This document shows, piece after piece, positions 1 through 6,047 of a stretch of DNA of 6,340 bases. Below the pieces are notes generated by a model that was given only the letters and a program-made list of their open reading frames with translations, was not told where the DNA came from and made no database searches. Every line of letters begins with the position of its first letter. The first letter of the stretch is position 1. Source of the DNA: Pseudomonadota bacterium (GTDB lineage: Bacteria; Pseudomonadota; Alphaproteobacteria; Azospirillales; Azospirillaceae); contig JAEZID010000065.1 of assembly GCA_023416195.1 (NCBI GenBank), forward strand, positions 1 through 6,340, read 5' to 3'. The position numbers were made by a program, and so were the translations under genes.

Positions 1-1812
1 CACCGGGGCGGCGCCCGGCCGGGCGAGCCACAGCTCGGGACCGGCCGCATCCTGCGTCGCTTCCGGCGCGCCGGTGAAGCGGCGGCTGCCCAGGCGGATT
101 TCGCCCTCGGCCGTATCGAGCGCAAGGCCGGCGCCGGGAATCTCGCACACGCCGGTGGCGACCGCCGCACCCGGAACGGCGCGGGCCAGGGCGCGCGCCA
201 GCGGGTGGCGGCTGGCGGCGGCCAGCGAGGCGGCGAGGCGCAGGTCGTCGTCGGCCACGCCGGACAGCTGGGGGACGGGGCGCCCCTCGGTCAGCGTGCC
301 GGTCTTGTCGAAAACCACCGTGTCGATGCCGGCGAATCGTTCCAGCGCCGTGGCGGTCTTCAGCAGGATGCCCTGCCGCATCAGCCGGCCGCTGGCGATC
401 ACCTGCACCACCGGCACGGCCAGCGCCAGCGCGCAGGGGCAGGTGATGATCAGCACGGCGACCGCGTTCATCAGCGCGACCTGCCAGGGCGCGTCCATCA
501 GGAACAGCCAGCCGAGGAAGGTGCTGAGCGCCGCCACATGCACGACCGGGGCGTAATGGCGCGACACCCGGTCGGCGATGGCGACGTATTTGGCCCGGCC
601 CTGCTCCGACACCTCCATCAGCCGGACGATCTCGGCCAGGAGGGTCCCCTCCCCCACCGCCGTGACGGTCAGGCGCAGGGGCGAGGTCAGGTTCAGCATG
701 CCGGCGAAGACCTGATCGCCGGGGCGGACGGTGCCGGGCACGGTCTCGCCGGTGATCAGGCCGGTGTCCACGTCGGACACGCCGTCGGACACGCGGCCGT
801 CCACCGGAATGCGCTCGCCCACCGCGATCAGGACGGTGGCGCCGGGGGCGACCCGCTCGGGCGGGACGATGGCGCTGCGCCCGTCCGGGTTCAGCACGGT
901 GACCGAGGTCGCGTGCAGGCCCAACAGCTGTTCGGCGGCGGACCGCGCGCGCCCGCGCGCCCGCTGGTCGAGGTAGCGGCCGATCAGCAGGAAGAACAGC
1001 AGCATCATCGCGCCGTCGAAATAGGCGTGCGGGCCGCTGTTGATGGTCTCGAACAGGCTCATGCCCGTGGCGAGGCAGACGCCGATGGTGATCGGCACGT
1101 CCATGTTGGTGCGCCCGCGCCGCAACGCCTGGAACGCCGACCGCGCGAAGGGCCGCACGGCGTAGGCGATGGCCGGCATGCAGATCAGCGCCGACAGCCA
1201 GTGCATCAGGTCACGCGTGGCCGAGCCCATGCCGGTGGCATGGCCGGCCCAGACCGACACCGACAGCAGCATGACGTTGGAGGCGCCGAAGCCGGCGACG
1301 GCCAGCGCCCGCAGAAGCTCCTTCTCCGTCTTCTGCTGGTCGCTGCCCAGCCGGTCGGGATCGTAGGGGACGGCGCGGTAGCCGATGCGCGCGACCGTGT
1401 CCACGACGGTGTTGGCGTCGGTCTCGTCCATCCGCCACGTCACGGTCAGGCGCCGCGTGGTCATGTTGAGCCGCGCGTGCGTCACCCCCGGCTGCCGCCC
1501 CAGCGCCGTTTCGATCAGCCAGACGCAGGCCGCGCATTGCAGCCCGTCCACCATCAGGTGCAGGGTCGCCGTGCCGTCCGCCGCCGGCTTGGCGTGCGGG
1601 GCGTAGTCGATGGCCGGGGTGTCGCCGTCCGGCCGCAGGGGGCGGGCGGACGGATCGACGCTACGGCGTTCGTAATAGCGTTCCAGCCCGAGGCCGCGCA
1701 CGAGATCGTACGCCGCCGCACAGCCGGTGCAGCAGAAGGGACCGGTGCCGTCGGAGGCCGTGGTGCCGGTGCCCTCCGCGTGCTCCTGCCCGCAGTGGAG
1801 GCAAACGGTCAT
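1..1812 (-). CDS. ccoI: Copper-exporting P1B-type ATPase CcoI/FixI (C-terminus cut by window edge)
   Basis: Copper-translocating P-type ATPase of the cytoplasmic membrane; in this family it supplies Cu for the CuB site of the cbb3 oxidase subunit CcoN. The 604 residues in the window read open to position 1. Visible in order: an N-terminal cysteine cluster (C4xxC7, then C27-C28-x-x-C31) like the metal-binding domain found on FixI-type ATPases; an HMA-like domain at about 84-150 with C93-A-A-C96; hydrophobic segments near 165-190, 203-222, 238-255 and 265-282; the actuator motif TGE (354-356); a membrane pair near 421-467 with the transport motif C458-P-C460; the phosphorylation motif DKTGTLT (Asp502); and the HP motif of the nucleotide-binding domain (H536-P537). 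The GDGxND hinge and last two helices should lie beyond the edge, since family members are usually over 700 residues. The ATG is 15 bases after the ccoH stop, with a weak GGGG Shine-Dalgarno. Assignment to CcoI rather than a general CopA rests on the N-terminal cluster and the ccoGH neighbours. Confidence 0.95.
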   Translation of the reverse strand, partial: MTVCLHCGQEHAEGTGTTASDGTGPFCCTGCAAAYDLVRGLGLERYYERRSVDPSARPLRPDGDTPAIDYAPHAKPAADGTATLHLMVDGLQCAACVWLIETALGRQPGVTHARLNMTTRRLTVTWRMDETDANTVVDTVARIGYRAVPYDPDRLGSDQQKTEKELLRALAVAGFGASNVMLLSVSVWAGHATGMGSATRDLMHWLSALICMPAIAYAVRPFARSAFQALRRGRTNMDVPITIGVCLATGMSLFETINSGPHAYFDGAMMLLFFLLIGRYLDQRARGRARSAAEQLLGLHATSVTVLNPDGRSAIVPPERVAPGATVLIAVGERIPVDGRVSDGVSDVDTGLITGETVPGTVRPGDQVFAGMLNLTSPLRLTVTAVGEGTLLAEIVRLMEVSEQGRAKYVAIADRVSRHYAPVVHVAALSTFLGWLFLMDAPWQVALMNAVAVLIITCPCALALAVPVVQVIASGRLMRQGILLKTATALERFAGIDTVVFDKTGTLTEGRPVPQLSGVADDDLRLAASLAAASRHPLARALARAVPGAAVATGVCEIPGAGLALDTAEGEIRLGSRRFTGAPEATQDAAGPELWLARPGAAPV

Positions 1813-1827
1813 GACATCAGACCCCGG

Positions 1828-2352
1828 TTACTTGACCCAGATGCGCTTTTCGTCCTGGTAGTCGCCGGTCGCATGCTCGATCTGCACGCGGAGGTCCCAC
1901 TGGCCGGGAAGCGCCAGCTCCACCGGCGCGCCGTAGCGGCCCTCGCCCAGATACGGCAGGTCCATGGCCACGTCGTTGCCCTGGCTGGTCGGACGGATGA
2001 AGGTCACCGTCACCGTCGCCCCCTGGAGCAGGTTGCCGTACTTGTCGTGCAGGGTCAGCGCGACGAGGCCCTTCAGCGGGTCGGTGGAGGTGAATTCGGT
2101 CTCCACCTTCCAGCCGCGCTCCGCCTGGGCGCGGGCGCCGGCGATGTCCTCGTTGTACTTGATGCCCTTGATGAAGTGCCCTTCGGTCTGCAAGCCGGTC
2201 CAGGTCGAAAAGGCGAAGTGCATCATCACGGCGTTGACCGCGACGACCACGCCGAAGAAGGCGACGAACAGCCAGGGAATGTACCAGCCGGGCTGGCGGC
2301 CATTCCGGGTGGTCTGCGTGCGGCGGTTCCCGGCGTCGGTGGACATCGTCAT
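1828..2352 (-). CDS. ccoH: cbb3 oxidase assembly protein CcoH/FixH
   Basis: Small membrane protein of 174 residues needed in this family for assembly or stability of the cbb3 oxidase, possibly acting with CcoI and CcoN. It has a short polar, Arg/Thr-rich cytoplasmic N-terminus, one hydrophobic helix at about 24-45, and then a periplasmic domain of about 125 residues with beta-rich character, the standard FixH layout. It contains no haem or Cys motif, so a role as a redox carrier is not indicated. Two in-frame ATGs lie six bases apart (2352 and 2346). The first is preferred because an AAAGG element sits 11 bases upstream of it, against 17 for the second. The gene lies 41 bases after ccoG and 15 bases before ccoI on the same strand, so the three are probably co-transcribed. 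Identification uses size, topology and position between ccoG and ccoI. Confidence 0.93.
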   Translation of the reverse strand: MTMSTDAGNRRTQTTRNGRQPGWYIPWLFVAFFGVVVAVNAVMMHFAFSTWTGLQTEGHFIKGIKYNEDIAGARAQAERGWKVETEFTSTDPLKGLVALTLHDKYGNLLQGATVTVTFIRPTSQGNDVAMDLPYLGEGRYGAPVELALPGQWDLRVQIEHATGDYQDEKRIWVK

Positions 2353-2393
2353 CGTCTCGTGGACCTTTACAACAGAGGGTGATGTGCGTTCGG

Positions 2394-3914
2394 TCAGTTG
2401 ACCGGCCCCATGAAGACCGACTCGTAAGTCGCCGTCTCACCATTGGCCGAGGTTAGCCTAAAGGTAAGGGGCTGACTGGCGCCTTGCAAACCGGAGCGGG
2501 GCGCTGTCACGAAAATTCTGTAGGTGGCGACCGTGTCCGGCGGCGCGGACAGGCTCTGCTCGGTGGCCTGGACCTCCTGCCCTTCGCCGGCGACGGCGAT
2601 GGCGGTCCCGGCCAGACCGGCGACGGTCAGCGTGTAGTCGCGCGGGTCGCGGGTCATGTTGGAGATCTTGAAGGTGTAGGCGTTGCGCACCGACCCGTCG
2701 GACAGCGCCACGAACAGCGGCGCGCGGTCGCGCAGCACGCTGATGTCAAGACCCGGCTTCAGCGCCAGCCCGACCGCGATGGCGCCGCCGATGACCAGCA
2801 TCAGCAGCGAATAGATCAGCGTGCGCGGGCGGAACAGGCGGTAGGGCGCCGGCTTCCCGGTGGTGGCGATGGCGACCTGGTTGGTCTGGGTGTCGAACTT
2901 GATCAGGCCGGCGGGACGGCCAACCTTCGTCATGATCTCGTCGCAGGCGTCCACACACAGGCCGCAGCCGATGCACTGCATCTGAAGGCCGTCGCGGATG
3001 TCGATGCCGACCGGGCAGACCTGCACGCAGTTGAAGCAGTCGATGCAGTCGCCCAGCCCCTCGGCCTTGCGCTCGTCCCAGCTCTGCGACTTGCGGACCG
3101 GACCGCGCCCCTCGCCGCGCCAGTCCTGATAGGTGACGATCAGGCTGTCCTCGTCGATCATCGCCGACTGGAAGCGCGGCCACGGGCACATGTAGGTGCA
3201 CACCTGCTCGCGTGCGAAGCCGGCCAGCAGATAGGTGGTGGCGGTGAACAGGCCGATGAAGCCGAGCGCGGTCGAGGACGCCTCGAAGCGGACCATGTCG
3301 CCCAGCAGGGTCGGCGCGTCGGTGAAGTAGAAGATCCAGGCGCCGCCGGTGGCCGCCGCGATCAGCAGCCAGATCAGGTTTTTCAGCGCCTTGCGGCCGA
3401 GTTTCCGCGCGGTCCATTTGCCTTGGTCGAGGCGGATGCGCTCGCTCCGGTCGCCTTCCACCAGCCGTTCGACCCAGACGTACAGGTCGGTCCAGACCGT
3501 CTGCGGGCAGGCGTAGCCGCACCAGACACGGCCGGCCAGCGATGTGGCGAGGAACAGGCCCAGCGCCGCCAGGATCAGCGCGCCGGTCAGGTAGTAGATC
3601 TGCTGCGGCCACAGCTCGATGAAGAACAGGTAGAAGCGCCGGCCGGCGATGTCGAGCAGCACCGCCTGATCCGGCGCGTCCGGCCCCCGGTCCCAGCGGA
3701 TCCAGGGCAGCGCGTAGTAGATCGCCAGCAGCACGACCAGCGCCGTCCATTTCAGCCGGCGGAAGGTGCCGTGGACGGCCTTCGGGTAGACCTTGTCGTG
3801 CTTCAGATACATCGACCGCGATGCGCGCCGCGGAGCCTTCTGCGGCCCGGAGGGCGAAGGCGGCGGTTCCGGCGTTTCCAGATGGGGCGGCGGGACATCG
3901 GTGGTCGTGGTCAT
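2394..3914 (-). CDS. ccoG: Polyferredoxin-like membrane protein CcoG/FixG (cbb3 assembly, copper reduction)
   Basis: Membrane-bound iron-sulfur protein of 506 residues; family members reduce Cu(II) to Cu(I) so that copper can enter cbb3 assembly. An unusually Pro-rich N-terminal tail (about 7-28) precedes the conserved start of the family near Tyr36. Hydrophobic segments lie near 55-72, 105-127, 178-197, 217-232 and 364-386. Two conserved membrane-edge cysteine motifs are present: WCGYACP (C132, C136) and CTYMCPWPR (C239, C243). The ferredoxin domain has two [4Fe-4S] sets: C290/C293/C296/C300 and C314/C317/C320/C324, with a Pro after C300. From about 395 on there is a beta-rich periplasmic domain without cysteines, the usual FixG C-terminal Ig-like domain. 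The ATG at 3914 is supported by an AAGAAGG element with 7-base spacing. ccoG is first in a ccoG-ccoH-ccoI group and is separated from ccoP by a terminator and a likely promoter. Confidence 0.97.
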   Translation of the reverse strand: MTTTTDVPPPHLETPEPPPSPSGPQKAPRRASRSMYLKHDKVYPKAVHGTFRRLKWTALVVLLAIYYALPWIRWDRGPDAPDQAVLLDIAGRRFYLFFIELWPQQIYYLTGALILAALGLFLATSLAGRVWCGYACPQTVWTDLYVWVERLVEGDRSERIRLDQGKWTARKLGRKALKNLIWLLIAAATGGAWIFYFTDAPTLLGDMVRFEASSTALGFIGLFTATTYLLAGFAREQVCTYMCPWPRFQSAMIDEDSLIVTYQDWRGEGRGPVRKSQSWDERKAEGLGDCIDCFNCVQVCPVGIDIRDGLQMQCIGCGLCVDACDEIMTKVGRPAGLIKFDTQTNQVAIATTGKPAPYRLFRPRTLIYSLLMLVIGGAIAVGLALKPGLDISVLRDRAPLFVALSDGSVRNAYTFKISNMTRDPRDYTLTVAGLAGTAIAVAGEGQEVQATEQSLSAPPDTVATYRIFVTAPRSGLQGASQPLTFRLTSANGETATYESVFMGPVN

Positions 3915-3943
3915 GACCTTGCCTTCTTCTGACCTTGCCTTCT
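3915..3943 (-). repeat. 13-base direct repeat over the ccoG ribosome binding region
   Basis: On the minus strand AGAAGGCAAGGTC occurs twice (3943-3931 and 3927-3915), separated by three bases, ending directly at the ccoG ATG. Each copy holds two purine-rich Shine-Dalgarno-like cores (AAGG). In the copy nearest the gene, AGAAGG lies 7 bases from the start codon and is the likely ribosome binding site; the second core is only 2 bases away. The repeat is exact, but the function is not evident; it may be a small duplication by slippage. Confidence 0.7.
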
Positions 3944-4026
3944 GGCCTCGCCCGTCATCGGGCCTTCACTGCCCCCGCGCGTTCCCGGCGGCGGCCGAGC
4001 CGACATGGTGCGGTGGCGTTTCGGGG

Positions 4027-4068
4027 ACTATGGCGTCACATCGCCGCAGGGGCATTGCGCTGGATCAA
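4027..4068 (-). promoter_or_regulatory. Putative FixK/FNR-activated promoter of ccoG
   Basis: A 14-base imperfect palindrome at 4055-4068 reads TTGATCCAGCGCAA on the minus strand. It fits the FixK-type consensus TTG(A/C)-N6-(T/G)CAA fully and has one perfect FNR half-site (TTGAT). A -10-like hexamer CATAGT (4/6 to TATAAT) lies at 4032-4027, with 22 bases between it and the box. If the box is centred at -41.5, as in class II FNR/FixK promoters, +1 falls at 4020 (an A on the minus strand) and the hexamer occupies exactly -12 to -7. The 5' leader of ccoG would then be about 106 bases. Low-oxygen activation of cco genes by FNR/FixK proteins is established in alphaproteobacteria; its use here is inferred. 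Confidence 0.55.
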
Positions 4069-4139
4069 TGGACGGACGGCTCCGAGGACGGATGGCGGAT
4101 CGCGCCGGGCAAAAGGAAGCCTTGAGCAAATGGAAGTCT

Positions 4140-4181
4140 GGGGCAAAAAGAAAGTGCCGGGGAGTCGCCTCCCCGGCACTT
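4140..4181 (-). terminator. Rho-independent terminator after ccoP
   Basis: On the minus strand, 40 bases past the ccoP stop, there is a perfect 13-bp inverted repeat (arms 4181-4169 and 4164-4152) around a GCGA tetraloop, which is of the stable GNRA type. It is followed directly by the T-rich tract TTTCTTTTTG (4153-4144). The GC-rich stem plus T-run in this orientation is a textbook intrinsic terminator and should end the ccoNOQP transcript. On the opposite strand no T-run follows the stem, so it is probably not bidirectional. Confidence 0.92.
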
Positions 4182-4189
4182 CGAAGTCC

Positions 4190-4207
4190 TGCCGGCCGAA
4201 ACCGGCA
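4190..4207 (-). other. Small hairpin between the ccoP stop and its terminator
   Basis: A 6-bp inverted repeat (TGCCGG at 4207-4202 and CCGGCA at 4195-4190 on the minus strand) with a six-base loop lies 14 bases after the ccoP stop. Its arms repeat part of the terminator stem sequence, so alternative pairings are possible on paper. It has no T-run of its own. It could protect the 3' end or be chance in GC-rich DNA. Confidence 0.35.
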
Positions 4208-4220
4208 CCTTGGCTTTGGC

Positions 4221-5108
4221 TTACTTGCCGCCGCCCAGGTTGTGGACGTAGACGGCCAGCGACTTGACCGTGGCGTCGTCCAGGCGCTTGGCCCAGGCGG
4301 GCATCACGCCGGCGCGGCCGTTCGTGATGGTCTCCACGAGACTGGCCTTGTCGCCGCCGTACAGCCAGTTGGCCGTGACGAGCGGCGGAGCGCCGACGTC
4401 GATGCCGGCCGCGACCGAACCCTGAGCCTGGTCGCCGTGGCAGGCAACGCAGTTCTCCTCGTACACGGCCTTACCCTTTTCGGCGGCGGCCGCGTCGGTG
4501 GAGCGCTTGTTCAGCGACAGGACATACTCGGCGACCTGACCGATCTGCTCACGGTTCAGGATGCCGTCCTTGCCGAAGGCGGTCATGCCCATGCCGACCG
4601 TTCCGCGGGTGTCCGGATCGTCCGACCGGATGCCGTGCTGGATCGTCTTGTAGATGTCGGCGGTGGTGCCGCCCCAGATCCACACGTCGTCGGCCAGCGT
4701 CGGGAAGCCCTTGGCCCCCTGGTCGCCGGCGCCGTGGCACGCGGCGCAGTTCTCGTTGAAGTACGAACGGCCGCCGGCCATCGCGAAGGCAAGGAGGTCC
4801 TTGTTCTTCTGGATGTCCTCGACGGACGTGGCCGCGATGGCGGTCAGGTACTTCTCCTGGGCCTTCTTGCCCTCGGCGATCTTCAGCACGACTTCCTCGC
4901 GCTGCGAATAGCCGAGCAGGCCCTTCGTGTAGCTCTTGCCCAGCGGCCAAGCCGGGTAGAACACGTAGTAGACGAGTGCCCACGCGATGCAGACGTAGAA
5001 GATGTACAGCCACCACTTGGGCAGGGGGTTGTTCAGCTCCCGCAGGCCGTCCCACTCGTGGCCGGTGGTCTCGACGCCGGAAAGGGCGTCCTTTTCCTTA
5101 TGTGCCAT
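4221..5108 (-). CDS. ccoP: cbb3 oxidase di-haem cytochrome c subunit CcoP/FixP
   Basis: Membrane-anchored di-haem cytochrome c subunit of 295 residues that accepts electrons on the periplasmic side and passes them toward CcoO/CcoN. The N-terminus carries the family signature region (HEWDGLRELNNPLPKWW, 17-33) followed by one transmembrane helix at about 33-52. Two cytochrome c domains follow. The first haem site is C121-A-A-C124-H125, with distal Met candidates in GMGMTAFG (Met173/Met175). The second is C220-V-A-C223-H224, with likely distal Met269 in VMPAW. The length is normal for the family. The ATG at 5108 lies three bases after the ccoQ stop, and its Shine-Dalgarno AGGAG (5122-5118, 9-base spacing) is inside the end of ccoQ, suggesting translational coupling. 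It is the last gene of the structural operon, followed by a strong terminator. Confidence 0.98.
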   Translation of the reverse strand: MAHKEKDALSGVETTGHEWDGLRELNNPLPKWWLYIFYVCIAWALVYYVFYPAWPLGKSYTKGLLGYSQREEVVLKIAEGKKAQEKYLTAIAATSVEDIQKNKDLLAFAMAGGRSYFNENCAACHGAGDQGAKGFPTLADDVWIWGGTTADIYKTIQHGIRSDDPDTRGTVGMGMTAFGKDGILNREQIGQVAEYVLSLNKRSTDAAAAEKGKAVYEENCVACHGDQAQGSVAAGIDVGAPPLVTANWLYGGDKASLVETITNGRAGVMPAWAKRLDDATVKSLAVYVHNLGGGK

Positions 5109-5111
5109 GGC

Positions 5112-5273
5112 CTAAAACTCCTGACCATCTTCCTTGAGCGGGATCCGGGACGCGTCCTCGAACTTGCCGCGATTGCCGGGCCACATGGCATACACGAGGA
5201 TGCCGGAGAACAGCAGGGCGAGCCAGACGGTCCAGAAGGACCGCAGGGCAACAGTGATCGAATCCAAGTCCAC
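5112..5273 (-). CDS. ccoQ: cbb3 oxidase small subunit CcoQ/FixQ (GTG start)
   Basis: Short single-helix membrane subunit of 53 residues; in other bacteria CcoQ stabilises the interaction of CcoP with the CcoNO core. After a short N-terminus (MDLDSITVALRSFW) there is a hydrophobic helix at about 14-32 and a charged cytoplasmic tail ending KEDGQEF. The start is taken as GTG at 5273 because GGGAGGG (5284-5278) precedes it by 4 bases and because it lies 13 bases after the ccoO stop. A longer in-frame version beginning with ATG at 5363 would overlap ccoO by 77 bases and add a Ser/Arg-rich extension that looks like out-of-frame translation. Position between ccoO and ccoP supports the call. Confidence 0.92.
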   Translation of the reverse strand: MDLDSITVALRSFWTVWLALLFSGILVYAMWPGNRGKFEDASRIPLKEDGQEF

Positions 5274-5277
5274 GGAT

Positions 5278-5284
5278 CCCTCCC
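5278..5284 (-). promoter_or_regulatory. Shine-Dalgarno sequence deciding the ccoQ start
   Basis: GGGAGGG on the minus strand ends 4 bases before the GTG at 5273 and lies in the ccoO-ccoQ gap. It is the strongest ribosome binding signal near the gene and selects the 53-residue reading of CcoQ over the longer ATG reading. Confidence 0.75.
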
Positions 5285-5286
5285 GG

Positions 5287-6027
5287 TTACTGCTGGAGCT
5301 GCTTCGGCGACTGGTACTTGGTGAAGTCCACCATGGTGCCCAGCACCTGCAGGTAGGCCACAAGGGCGTCCATTTCGGTGACGGTCTTGTTGCCCGTGAA
5401 GTTCGCCACGACGGCCTTCGGGTAGCGCTTGGCGAGACCGGCCGTGTCGGCGTCCGGGTTCTTCTGCGCTTCGAGGTCGGCCTTGGCGTTGGCGATCTGC
5501 TCGTCCGTGTAGGGGACGCCGACGATCTTCAGGGTCTTCATGTGATCCTGAATGTCGGCGTACTTCAGCGGACGATCCTTCATCCAGGAGTAGCCCGGCA
5601 TGATCGACTCCGGCACCACGGCGCGCGGATCGACCAGGTGGGCGACGTGCCAGTCGTTGGAGTACTTGCCGCCGACGCGGGCAAGGTCCGGACCGGTGCG
5701 CTTGGAACCCCACTGGAAGGGATGGTCGTACATGCTTTCCGCGGCCAGCGAGTAGTGACCGTAACGCTCCACCTCATCGCGGAACGGACGGATCTGCATG
5801 CTGTGGCAGTTGTAGCAGCCTTCGCGGATGTAGATGTTCTGGCCAGCCAGTTCGAGCGGCGAATAGGGACGAACCCCATCCACCTTCTCGATCGTCGACT
5901 CGATCGTGAACAGGGGGACGATCTGGACCAAGCCACCGATCGCCACCGTGATCAGGATCAGCACGATGAGCAGAAGCGTGTTCCGCTCGATCGTGTCGTG
6001 GCTAAAGCCCTTTTTTTCCTCAGCCAT
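5287..6027 (-). CDS. ccoO: cbb3 oxidase mono-haem cytochrome c subunit CcoO/FixO
   Basis: Membrane-anchored mono-haem cytochrome c of 246 residues that relays electrons to the haem b/b3-CuB centre of CcoN. It has a charged cytoplasmic N-terminus, one transmembrane helix at about 17-40, and a periplasmic cytochrome c domain. The haem site is C71-Y-N-C74-H75, in the family context REGCYNCHSMQIRPF. The TGPDLARVGGKYS stretch (111-123) and the distal-ligand region VPESIMPGYSW (Met143) are typical of CcoO. Length is normal. The ATG at 6027 follows GGAGG (6042-6038) with 10-base spacing and is 20 bases after the ccoN stop, so it is clearly in the same operon. No irregularity is seen. Confidence 0.98.
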   Translation of the reverse strand: MAEEKKGFSHDTIERNTLLLIVLILITVAIGGLVQIVPLFTIESTIEKVDGVRPYSPLELAGQNIYIREGCYNCHSMQIRPFRDEVERYGHYSLAAESMYDHPFQWGSKRTGPDLARVGGKYSNDWHVAHLVDPRAVVPESIMPGYSWMKDRPLKYADIQDHMKTLKIVGVPYTDEQIANAKADLEAQKNPDADTAGLAKRYPKAVVANFTGNKTVTEMDALVAYLQVLGTMVDFTKYQSPKQLQQ

Positions 6028-6047
6028 TTTCTCAGATCCTCCGGGCG

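Noticed and set aside
205..2382. 725-codon plus-strand open frame opposite ccoH and ccoI
   Set aside because: It is antisense to two clearly recognised genes and is rich in Arg, Gly, His and Ala, as expected for a shadow frame in high-GC coding DNA. It shows no domain motif and no convincing ribosome binding site.
2353..2393. 41-base gap between ccoG and ccoH as a promoter or terminator
   Set aside because: I see no hairpin with a T-run, no FNR-like box and no clear promoter elements, only an AAAGG Shine-Dalgarno for ccoH.
3909..3918. 10-base palindrome GGTCATGACC over the ccoG start codon as an operator
   Set aside because: A start codon followed by ACC and preceded by GGT creates this by chance, and a similar GTCATGAC occurs at the ccoI start for the same reason. 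It is too short to claim a binding site.
2484..3932. 482-codon plus-strand open frame opposite ccoG
   Set aside because: It is antisense to ccoG with low-complexity Gly/Arg/Ala/Asp composition and no family features; it is a GC-bias artefact.
4005..5324. 439-codon plus-strand open frame spanning the ccoP-ccoG gap, ccoP and ccoQ
   Set aside because: Its body is the complement of ccoP and it runs through the ccoP terminator. No motif is recognisable.
5112..5363. 83-residue version of CcoQ starting at ATG 5363
   Set aside because: The extra 30 residues overlap the end of ccoO in another frame and look like noise. The GTG at 5273 has a strong Shine-Dalgarno sequence and gives the usual CcoQ size.
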